Of a stretch of DNA of 8,421 nucleotides, positions 1 to 6,229 are shown one piece after another. Source of the DNA: XYD2-FULL-39-9 sp964363685 (lineage in GTDB: Bacteria; Patescibacteriota; Patescibacteriia; Magasanikbacterales; GWA2-37-8); NCBI GenBank assembly GCA_964363685.1, contig CAYIJG010000044.1, positions 1-8,421 on the forward strand, in the 5' to 3' direction. Positions within the stretch are counted from its first letter, which is position 1. The number at the start of each line of letters is the position of its first letter. The notes under the pieces are model-generated. The model was not told the origin of the DNA, made no database searches, and saw nothing but the letters and a program-made list of their open reading frames with translations. The position numbers and the translations under genes are program-made.

Positions 1-2
1 GT

Positions 3-788
3 GAAACGGGCTGGGGGGCCGGGCCCCTGAGCAGCGCCATGTGGGGGGGGGGGGGGGCGCCGTTGGAGCTCCTCACCGTCTTCACCAACGGTGTGAACAT
101 CCTCAACAAGGTTGCTCTCAACGCATCGGAAACGTACCTCGATGTTCTCCTTCGACTCGGTGTGCGTGACATCAACCTTTCAATGCACGGCGGAACGATG
201 GAGGAGAGGACACACATCAGTGGGAAGTACATGGGGAGGATCGACGTCGACCAACTCATTCCGGAAATGGTGAACCGGGGTGTGCGCGTCATGACTCGGT
301 CAGTCCTAGCCGAGGGCGGCATCGATTCCATGAAAAAAATCGATGCCTTCGCGCGCCACATGGAGTCGCTGGGCGTGCACATCGCCTACTTCTCCGACCT
401 CTTCCAGGTGCCAGTCCGGAACGAGCAGACCATTCCCGGAAGCTTGCATGTCCTCACCTGGACCGATAGGCATCGGGTTGCCTTCGATGATCTCCTGTCA
501 GACATCATGGGCAGTGAGGACTTCGAATTGGTGACCGAGTACAAGCGCCACAACGGGCAGGGTAGGACTTTCGAATTCAGACGGCGTGGCTACGGTCTTC
601 GGATCATGCTTGGCGATCTCGTGATTGGAAACGAGACCGCCGATGAGCCGACGTACGCGTACGTCAAGTCTGATGGGTCGATGGCATACCACAACAACGC
701 CAGAGACACCACCTCAAGACAGTATGTGCCGTTGAGTGAGGTGACGAGGTACTTGAAGAGATACCGTCCGGGCCGGGACGATCTCTGA
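3..788 (+). CDS. MoaA-like radical SAM protein, 5'-truncated
   Basis: This is the C-terminal part of a radical SAM enzyme. The frame is open from base 3 without a stop, so the ATG at 39 is probably internal and the gene enters from the left edge. Numbering from that ATG, I see a TNG strand motif (about residues 16-18), a LGVRDINLSMHG segment (about 40-51, the beta-strand with the conserved S) and a TRSVLAEGG strand (about 86-94). A C-terminal stretch NGQGRTFEF...LRI...SDGSMAYHN lines up in pattern with the MoaA tail (NGPARTYxI...ADGKLRPC). The CxxxCxxC cluster motif is not in the window. No cysteine at all is present, so there is no SPASM or MoaA-type auxiliary cluster. The usual GGEP motif appears as GGGGAP only a few residues before TNG, right at a 15-G run (43-57), which suggests lost or wrong bases. 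Substrate unknown. Base composition is GC-richer than the car genes. Confidence 0.7.
   Translation, partial: ETGWGAGPLSSAMWGGGGAPLELLTVFTNGVNILNKVALNASETYLDVLLRLGVRDINLSMHGGTMEERTHISGKYMGRIDVDQLIPEMVNRGVRVMTRSVLAEGGIDSMKKIDAFARHMESLGVHIAYFSDLFQVPVRNEQTIPGSLHVLTWTDRHRVAFDDLLSDIMGSEDFELVTEYKRHNGQGRTFEFRRRGYGLRIMLGDLVIGNETADEPTYAYVKSDGSMAYHNNARDTTSRQYVPLSEVTRYLKRYRPGRDDL
43..57. repeat. 15-base G homopolymer, probable artefact
   Basis: Fifteen consecutive G follow a G-rich stretch that also has a six-G run at 13-18. It sits where a radical SAM protein should encode its GGEP region and the roughly 20 residues between GGEP and the TNG strand, yet here only a few residues separate them. I infer a sequencing or assembly artefact at a contig end (poly-G is a known failure mode of two-colour chemistry). 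A real G tract is possible. Confidence 0.6.
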
Positions 789-835
789 TCAAGAGCGCAT
801 ACGGCTGGTCCGCGTAAAACGATCAGTCACAACTT

Positions 836-868
836 GGGGAACGAGTGGCCAAACACTGCTCGTTCCCC
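836..868 (+). terminator. GC-rich hairpin after radical SAM gene
   Basis: A perfect 10-bp stem, GGGGAACGAG (836-845) pairing with CTCGTTCCCC (859-868), closes a 13-base loop that can add a short inner T-G/C-A pairing. It begins 47 bases after the stop at 788. There is no T tract of its own. It is followed with no gap by a second hairpin that has one, so the two may work as a tandem terminator or as the 3' end of a structured RNA. Confidence 0.6.
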
Positions 869-919
869 ACCATTCATATTTTCTCAAACTATTGTTTAAG
901 CGAGTATGAATGGTTTTTT
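869..919 (+). terminator. Intrinsic terminator hairpin with T6 tail
   Basis: ACCATTCATA (869-878) pairs with TATGAATGGT (905-914), and T runs on to 919. Inside, CTCAAAC (883-889) can pair with GTTTAAG (894-900) with one mismatch around a TATT loop. The two stems are separated by a symmetric internal loop (tttt/cgag). The T tract lies only on the plus-strand side, so it stops rightward transcription from the radical SAM gene. On the minus strand the stem is followed by TGGGG, so it is not an obvious carB terminator, although the hairpin could still protect that mRNA end. Confidence 0.65.
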
Positions 920-949
920 CAGTGGAAGCGCAGATTATTTATTTAGAAA

Positions 950-3900
950 TCAATTATACTCATCCCAACTTTTAATCTTTAAATCACTGATTTTATATTT
1001 AAATATCGCCTTCACATAACGCCTCGCAAACTCCAAATTGGTAATCAAAGAAACGTTTTGATCAATCGCTTTTCTTCTCGCCAAATAACCATTACTGGAA
1101 CTAGTTTTATCAATATTGCTAGGCACATCAATCATCAGATCAATTTTTTTACTTGATAAATACGACATCAGGCTTGGTGAACCATCATTTGCCGTCCATT
1201 CCAAAACCTCTGCTTCAATCTTATTTTCTTGCAAAAATATACTTGTGCCTTTGGTAGCATACAGCTTGATTCCCATGTCTTGCAATGTCTTGGCTTCTTC
1301 CAAAAAAGCGATTTTTTTATCCGAAGAGCCAATAGATAACAAAACTGATTTTGGTTCCACATTAAAACCAACTGAAATTATACTTTTCAAAAAGGCTTCG
1401 TTGAGATCATCGCCCATACACGCCACCTCTCCCGTAGAAGCCATCTCTACACCGGTAACTGGATCAGAGCCTTTGAGCCTGGTAAAAGAAAACTGCGAAA
1501 CCTTTACACCTACATAATCCAAATCAAAAGCCGAATGACTCAATTTTGGCACGGTCTCGCCCATCATGAGTTTGGTAGCAATATCTATAAAATTTATTTT
1601 CAACACTTTGGACACAAACGGGAAACTACGAGAAGCGCGCAAATTACATTCAATGACTTTAATATCGTTATCTTTGGCAATCAGCTGCATATTAAAAGGG
1701 CCAGTAATCTGTAGAGCCTTCGCCACTTCTTTGGCGATTTTTTTGATACGTCTAGTAGTTTCCAAATATGTTTTCTGCGCTGGAAAAACTAACGTGGCAT
1801 CGCCCGAATGCACACCGGCATTTTCTAAATGTTCGGAGATAGCATAACAAAACAGTTCACCGTTACTTGCCACCGCATCAAGTTCTATTTCTCTGGCTTT
1901 GTTAATAAACTTGCTTATCACCACTGGATATTCTTGATTAATATCAACCGCTTTTTGCAAAAATAATTCCAAATCATCGGGGTTATAGACCACACTCATC
2001 GCCGCGCCACTGAGCACATAGCTCGGACGCACCAACACCGGATACCCTACCCGCTGGGAAAACTCTTTAGCCGAAGTCATGTCAGTCAGCTCTTTCCACT
2101 CAGGCTGATCCACTCCCAACCTATCCAAAATCTGAGAAAATTTATGCCTACTCTCGGCATTGTCAATCTGCACTGGCGAAGTTCCCAAAATATTGACGCC
2201 TTCATTATATAATTTTAACGCTAAATTATTTGGCACCTGTCCGCCCATAGACACCACCACTCCCAATGGTTTTTGCATTTCATAAATATCTAAAATCTTT
2301 TCCAAGCTCAATTCTTCAAAATATAATTGATCTGATATATCATAATCCGTACTGACGGTCTCGGGATTACAATTGATCATAATGGTTTTGTAGCCTGACT
2401 TTTGCAAACTCATGAGCGAGTTGACACAGCACCAATCAAATTCTACGGACGAACCAATACGGTATGGGCCACTGCCAAGTACTATCACCTTTTTTTCATC
2501 CACCGACACCACATCATTTTCATTACCATTATATGTCAAATACAAATAATTTGTTTTAGCTGGATATTCGGCAGCGAGCGTATCAATTTGCTTCACTACC
2601 GGCACAACCCCTAAAAATTTCCTTTTGTTTCTCACCTCTTGCGGATTAGTACCAATAGCTTTGGAAATTTGTAAATCAGAAAACCCTGCTTGTTTTGCTT
2701 CTCTTAGAATTTCTGCTGATAAACTTTCCAAAGTGAATTTTTTCAACCCAACCTCAAGGTCAATAATATTTTTTAATTTATATAAAAACCAATTATCCAC
2801 TTTGGACAGCTCATGAATCTTGTCTATGGTATAGCCTGCTTGCAACGCCTGCACTATAGCAAAAATTCTTTTGTCCGTTGGTTGGGAAATACTTTTTTCC
2901 AAATCTTTAAATTCAAAATGATTGCCAACCAAGCCCTTGGCACCAATATCCAACATCCGAATCGCTTTTTGCAGCACTTCTTCAAAACTGCGGCCAATAG
3001 CCATAACCTCACCCACAGATTTCATTTCCGTACCGAGCACTTTATTAACATGTTCAAATTTTTGTAAGTCCCAACGAGGAAATTTGAGCGTAATATAATC
3101 AAGTGCCGGTTCAAAACAAGCTGAGGTTTCTTTGGTAATAATATTTTGTATTTCATTGAGGCCATAACCCAAAGCCAATTTGGTCGCGACAAACGCAAGC
3201 GGATAACCAGTCGCCTTGGAAGCCAGAGCCGAACTGCGACTCAAGCGAGCGTTAACTTCAATAATACGATAGTCTCCCGAATTTGGATCAAGCGCGTACT
3301 GAATATTACACTCACCTACTATTCCCAAATGACGAATGAGTTTGATGCCAATGGCGCGCAAATTAAAATTTTCTTTCGCCGTCAAAGTCTGCACTGGTGC
3401 CACCACAATACTGTCTCCCGTATGAATACCCATCGGATCAAAATTTTCCATGGAACAAATCGTAATACAATTATCATTTGTGTCACGCACAATTTCGTAT
3501 TCCACTTCTTTCCAACCGGACAAACATTCTTCAATCAGCACTTGGCTGGTAAAAGCAAAAGCTCGATCAGTTTTTTCTTTGAGCTCTTCGGCGTTTTGCA
3601 CTACTCCCGAACCCAAACCTCCAAGCGCATAAGCCACCCGACACATCACTGGGTAGCCGATTTTGTCTCCAGCCTCTAAGGCTTCTTCAGTAGTGCCAGC
3701 CGTAATACTGCGAGCCACTTTAAGACCTACATCATGCACGCGATTGGCAAACAACTGTCTGTCTTCCGTGTCTTTAATTGTCTCCACCTGCGTACCCAAA
3801 ACTTCTATATTATATTTTTTTAAAATTCCTAAATCATACAACTGCACACCGACATTGAGCGCGGTCTGTCCGCCAAAGCCAAGCAAAATCGCATCTGGAT

Positions 3901-4144
3901 TTTCTTTGGCGATAATTTGTTCAACAAAATATACCGTGAGCGGTAAAAAATATACTTTGTCTGCCAGGTGTTCCGAAGTTTGAATGGTGGCAATATTTGG
4001 ATTTATGAGAACTGTATATATTCCATCTTCTTTGAGAGCCTTGACAGCCTGACTACCAGAATAATCAAACTCGCCAGCCTGGCCGATTTGCAACGCGCCC
4101 GAGCCGAGTAATAATACTTTTTTTGGTTTGATATTTCTTATCAT
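950..4144 (-). CDS. carB: Carbamoyl-phosphate synthase large subunit
   Basis: Uses ammonia passed from CarA, bicarbonate and two ATP to make carbamoyl phosphate in the cytoplasm, for pyrimidines and arginine. The 1064 residues (family about 1070) form the full duplicated architecture. First half: VLLLGSGALQIGQAGEFDYSG (about 10-30), ATP-grasp with ALGGLGSG (about 173-180), metal site IIEVNARLSRSS (294-305). Oligomerisation region about 400-545. Second half: VIVLGSGPYRIG (about 553-564), RPSYVLSGAAM (706-716), ENAGVHSGDATLV (773-785), IECNLRASRSFPF (831-843). C-terminal MGS-like allosteric domain from about 930, with ATKGTS at 963-968. Sequence choices such as GEFDYSGSQA, MENFDPMGIHTG and VNARLSRSSALASKATGYPLAFVA match the eukaryotic CAD/Bacteroidetes type. 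Start is the ATG at 4144; a longer reading frame to 4228 runs through N bases and repeat DNA and is spurious. No Shine-Dalgarno is visible. It lies 229 bases downstream of carA. Confidence 0.96.
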   Translation of the reverse strand: MIRNIKPKKVLLLGSGALQIGQAGEFDYSGSQAVKALKEDGIYTVLINPNIATIQTSEHLADKVYFLPLTVYFVEQIIAKENPDAILLGFGGQTALNVGVQLYDLGILKKYNIEVLGTQVETIKDTEDRQLFANRVHDVGLKVARSITAGTTEEALEAGDKIGYPVMCRVAYALGGLGSGVVQNAEELKEKTDRAFAFTSQVLIEECLSGWKEVEYEIVRDTNDNCITICSMENFDPMGIHTGDSIVVAPVQTLTAKENFNLRAIGIKLIRHLGIVGECNIQYALDPNSGDYRIIEVNARLSRSSALASKATGYPLAFVATKLALGYGLNEIQNIITKETSACFEPALDYITLKFPRWDLQKFEHVNKVLGTEMKSVGEVMAIGRSFEEVLQKAIRMLDIGAKGLVGNHFEFKDLEKSISQPTDKRIFAIVQALQAGYTIDKIHELSKVDNWFLYKLKNIIDLEVGLKKFTLESLSAEILREAKQAGFSDLQISKAIGTNPQEVRNKRKFLGVVPVVKQIDTLAAEYPAKTNYLYLTYNGNENDVVSVDEKKVIVLGSGPYRIGSSVEFDWCCVNSLMSLQKSGYKTIMINCNPETVSTDYDISDQLYFEELSLEKILDIYEMQKPLGVVVSMGGQVPNNLALKLYNEGVNILGTSPVQIDNAESRHKFSQILDRLGVDQPEWKELTDMTSAKEFSQRVGYPVLVRPSYVLSGAAMSVVYNPDDLELFLQKAVDINQEYPVVISKFINKAREIELDAVASNGELFCYAISEHLENAGVHSGDATLVFPAQKTYLETTRRIKKIAKEVAKALQITGPFNMQLIAKDNDIKVIECNLRASRSFPFVSKVLKINFIDIATKLMMGETVPKLSHSAFDLDYVGVKVSQFSFTRLKGSDPVTGVEMASTGEVACMGDDLNEAFLKSIISVGFNVEPKSVLLSIGSSDKKIAFLEEAKTLQDMGIKLYATKGTSIFLQENKIEAEVLEWTANDGSPSLMSYLSSKKIDLMIDVPSNIDKTSSSNGYLARRKAIDQNVSLITNLEFARRYVKAIFKYKISDLKIKSWDEYN

Positions 4145-4174
4145 ATAGTTTAGATTTTTGATAATTTTTTTATT

Positions 4175-4184
4175 NNNNNNNNNN
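4175..4184. other. Assembly gap of 10 N
   Basis: Ten undetermined bases lie 31-40 bases upstream of the carB start and 3 bases from the first dispersed repeat. The true gap length is unknown. Repeats of this kind are a natural cause of such breaks, so carA-carB linkage rests on scaffolding, though the matching gene order makes it credible. Confidence 0.95.
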
Positions 4185-4187
4185 GCT

Positions 4188-4360
4188 GTCATCCTGAATG
4201 AAATGAAGGATCTCTGTCGGTTTGTCATCCCGAGCGGAGCCGTAGCGGAGTCGAGGGATCCCTTATACTAAGTTATTGAAAAACTATGTTTAAGGGATTC
4301 CTCCACTTCGGTCGGAATGACATTGTACGGACAGGGATTCTTCGCTTTGCTCAGAATGAC
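4188..4360. repeat. Cluster of four dispersed intergenic repeat units
   Basis: Four degenerate copies of a motif of the form GTCATyCTGAGCGAAGCGAAGGATCT fill the carA-carB spacer. Unit A is 4188-4213 and unit B 4224-4265, both on the plus strand. Unit C (4291-4321) and unit D (4333-4360) are reversed. Unit B is longer because its middle GGAGCCGTAGCGGAG is a local duplication. I recognise the motif from memory as a common intergenic repeat whose accidental translation gives strings such as VIPTEVEES and ILSEAKNP in many draft genomes. Both strings occur here on the minus strand, so an apparent ORF at 4268-4564 is repeat translation plus carA antiframe and not a gene. Confidence 0.8.
4224..4321. 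repeat. Large inverted repeat formed by units B and C
   Basis: Repeat unit B (4224-4265) and the reversed unit C (4291-4321) can fold on each other. GAGGGATCCCTTA (4253-4265) faces TAAGGGATTCCTC (4291-4303), and the outer GTCAT of B faces the ATGAC end of C, around a loop of 25 bases. In the carA-carB transcript this would make a long imperfect hairpin between the two subunits. It has no T tract, so it is more likely an mRNA processing or stability element, or simply neutral repeat DNA, than a terminator. Confidence 0.6.
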
Positions 4361-4373
4361 AGTTACGAACAAT

Positions 4374-5435
4374 TTACAGAGTTCGGATAAACATATCAAA
4401 AATAAACTCACTATCATCCGGACCCGGAGCGCCCTCAGGATGAAACTGCGCGCCAAAAAACGGCTTGGAAATATGAATAATGCCTTCATTAGTGCCATCA
4501 TTATCATTGGCAAACCATTCGCGCCAATCTTGAGGTAAAGTTTTGGTATCCACGGCAAAGCCATGATTTTGTGAGGTGATAAAACATTTTTTGGTACCCA
4601 TTTCCACTACTGGCTGATTCTGTCCGCGATGGCCATATTTGAGTTTATAGGTATTAGCTCCTGCTGCCAGCGCCAAAATCTGCGAACCCAAACAAATTCC
4701 CAAGATAGGCACCGTGCCTGCCAAAGCTTTTTTGACATTGGCAATTGTGGCCTGGCACATCTTGGGATCTCCCGGACCATTAGAAATAAGAATGCCGTCG
4801 GCTTTAGTTTCCAAAAAATTATAATCCCAAGGCACACGCAATACCGAAATACCGCGACTGACAAACGAACGAATAATATTATTTTTTACTCCGCAATCAA
4901 CCACGATTACCGTCTTATCTCCACTACCATATCTGACAGGCTCTTTTACACTTACTTCGGCAGATAAGTTTCGCAAGTTTGGATCATCAAAATTCACTGC
5001 GCTATTCTCATCAACCACAATTTTGCCCAACATCGTTCCACTAGATCTCAACTTTTTGGTTAAGGCTCTCGTATCAATCCCGCTTATACCGGGAATATTA
5101 TTTTTTTTCATCCAAGCAGAAAGAGATTGTGCTGCGCTCCAATGAGAAAATTCTTCACATTGCTGGCTCACCACCAACCCTTGAATTTGGATTTTATCTG
5201 ATTCAAAATTTTTAAAAAGATTTTCAGCGCCAGTATCATCGGGCACGCCATAATTACCGACCAATGGATAGGTCAAAACTAAAATCTGACCCCTGTATGA
5301 GGGGTCAGTCATTGTTTCCGGATATCCGACCATGCCAGTATTAAATACTACTTCTCCGCTTGTTGCCCCCTCTGAACCAAAAGAAATCCCCTCAAACACC
5401 GAACCATCTTTTAGTATGAGTTTTGCCTTGGGCAT
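4374..5435 (-). CDS. carA: Carbamoyl-phosphate synthase small subunit (glutaminase)
   Basis: Hydrolyses glutamine and channels ammonia to CarB. The 353 residues comprise the small-subunit N-terminal domain (about 1-140, with KDGSVFEG, EVVFNTGMVGYPE, TDPSYRGQILVLTYPLVGNYG and GIDTRALTKKLR) and a class I glutamine amidotransferase domain (about 174-353). The nucleophile is Cys248 in GICLGSQ; the partners are His332 and Glu334 in QFHPEG. The oxyanion region SNGPGDP is at 218-224. Position 251 is Ser where E. coli has His (GICLGHQ); this position varies among amidotransferases, so activity is expected. Overall wording follows the CAD/Bacteroidetes type. The ATG at 5435 starts 8 bases after the upstream gene's stop, implying co-transcription. 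The nearest purine-rich run (AAGGAA) is too far upstream to be a normal Shine-Dalgarno. Confidence 0.96.
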   Translation of the reverse strand: MPKAKLILKDGSVFEGISFGSEGATSGEVVFNTGMVGYPETMTDPSYRGQILVLTYPLVGNYGVPDDTGAENLFKNFESDKIQIQGLVVSQQCEEFSHWSAAQSLSAWMKKNNIPGISGIDTRALTKKLRSSGTMLGKIVVDENSAVNFDDPNLRNLSAEVSVKEPVRYGSGDKTVIVVDCGVKNNIIRSFVSRGISVLRVPWDYNFLETKADGILISNGPGDPKMCQATIANVKKALAGTVPILGICLGSQILALAAGANTYKLKYGHRGQNQPVVEMGTKKCFITSQNHGFAVDTKTLPQDWREWFANDNDGTNEGIIHISKPFFGAQFHPEGAPGPDDSEFIFDMFIRTL

Positions 5436-5443
5436 AGGCTATT

Positions 5444-6025
5444 TTATTTAGATTCCTTTTTTTTATACCCTTCCTTTGTCATACGCACATCTAAATCTAG
5501 TAAAATTTTATTCATAAAACCTTCTAAAACAAACTTTAAAGGAACACCAAGATTATTATTAATTTTTATATCTAAAACAAATTCTCTTTCTCTAGATGAA
5601 TGATCTAACTTTAATTCCGTATCATAATCAATATCAAATTTATCTACTAACTTCCTTATTGTTGTTTTTGCTTTATACAACTCTTTCACACGGTTTTTTT
5701 CAGATGGTGACATTTCACGCTTTTTGAACCCGCCAGAAGATTCAGGACGAGCTTGCTTCGCCCTACCAGAAAAAGGGGCTTTAGGTTTAGGCTGTAAAAA
5801 ATTACTTGTTTGTAAACTATTTCTTTCTCCTGTAATACCTGTGTTAGGTACTCTAGCCCTGGCTAACGCTCTTAAATCGCCCTTTGATTTAACTGCACCT
5901 ACAGGAGCACCAGGAGCTAAATCTTTCATACTAGCACCTTCCTCCACATTATTGGCGGGAGCAATTTCTGCCTCCGCACTTTCAACTTCTCCTGGATTCC
6001 TACCTGGTTCTGTTTCTCCCATCAT
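5444..6025 (-). CDS. Hypothetical protein upstream of carA
   Basis: I do not recognise this protein of about 193 residues. Its first roughly 105 residues are rich in E, A, P, G and S with little hydrophobic content (GETEPGRNPGEVESAEAEIAPAN, then PKPKAPFSGRAKQARPESSGG) and look disordered. The last roughly 85 residues look folded: a charged helix (SPSEKNRVKELYKAKTTIRKLVDKF), then alternating strand-like segments (ELKLDHSS, EFVLDIKINNN) and an amphipathic helix (KFVLEGFMNKILLDLDVRM), ending in a lysine-rich tail. There is no signal peptide, membrane segment or cysteine. Start is uncertain: tandem ATGs at 6025 and 6022, or a GTG at 6049 that would add eight residues. I prefer the ATG because a candidate promoter would start transcription close to the GTG. 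It probably forms an operon with carA and carB, but nothing ties it to carbamoyl phosphate synthesis. Confidence 0.65.
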   Translation of the reverse strand: MMGETEPGRNPGEVESAEAEIAPANNVEEGASMKDLAPGAPVGAVKSKGDLRALARARVPNTGITGERNSLQTSNFLQPKPKAPFSGRAKQARPESSGGFKKREMSPSEKNRVKELYKAKTTIRKLVDKFDIDYDTELKLDHSSREREFVLDIKINNNLGVPLKFVLEGFMNKILLDLDVRMTKEGYKKKESK

Positions 6026-6053
6026 ATATTTCAGTTTAAAATTTATCACATAA

Positions 6054-6093
6054 ATACTACCACATCTTAATTTTTTTGTACAAGAAAATTATA
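6054..6093 (-). promoter_or_regulatory. Candidate promoters for the car operon
   Basis: Two weak candidates face leftward. One has a perfect -10 TATAAT at 6093-6088 but no recognisable -35 at 16-18 bases. The other has -35 TTGTAC (6083-6078), an 18-base spacer and -10 TAGTAT (6059-6054), which would start transcription close to 6047. If the GC-rich block to the right is a true insertion, one of these may now be the operon's only promoter. Confidence 0.3.
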
Positions 6094-6118
6094 AACAAAA
6101 ATAACCCTTGAGAGAGTT
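6093..6118 (-). terminator. Candidate terminator of the lipoprotein transcript
   Basis: Read on the minus strand, AACTCT (6118-6113) pairs with AGGGTT (6108-6103), including one G-U, around a CTCA loop. It is followed by ATTTTTGTTT. It lies about 110 bases after the lipoprotein stop and would insulate the car operon. The stem is only 6 bp, so this is a modest call. Its tail overlaps the candidate TATAAT of the downstream operon. Confidence 0.4.
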
Positions 6119-6130
6119 ACTTTTAAATGT

Positions 6131-6181
6131 CCCCGAACTACGTGTCGGGGAGTCACGACGTCATGTTGATGACGTATTTTT
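6131..6181 (+). terminator. Tandem hairpins with T tract
   Basis: CCCCGA (6131-6136) pairs with TCGGGG (6145-6150). Seven bases later ACGTCAT (6158-6164) pairs perfectly with ATGACGT (6169-6175) around GTTG and is followed by ATTTTT (6176-6181). By its tail the second hairpin is a plus-strand terminator, but no plus-strand gene precedes it, since the neighbours on both sides read leftward. It may be a relic brought in with flanking DNA. The hairpin is symmetric enough to fold on the minus strand too, where it lacks a T tail. Confidence 0.45.
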
Positions 6182-6229
6182 CTCCTTTCTCTGTTTGTTG
6201 CAAAACTACTTCCAGCCGACCTCGAGGGG

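Noticed and set aside
836..919. Retron, DGR or tracrRNA-type element
   Set aside because: There is no reverse transcriptase, template repeat, Cas gene or CRISPR repeat in the window; a tandem terminator explains it more simply.
1116..3983. Plus-strand ORFs of 60-177 codons inside carB
   Set aside because: All are shadows of the continuous, fully conserved carB frame.
4145..4228. 28-residue N-terminal extension of CarB running through the N bases
   Set aside because: It includes undetermined codons and repeat-unit translation. Family members begin just before the VLLLGSG motif, matching the ATG at 4144.
4268..4564. Minus-strand 98-codon ORF overlapping the carA end
   Set aside because: Its C-terminal part is the translation of the dispersed repeat (ILSEAKNP, VIPTEVEES) and the rest is carA read in the wrong frame.
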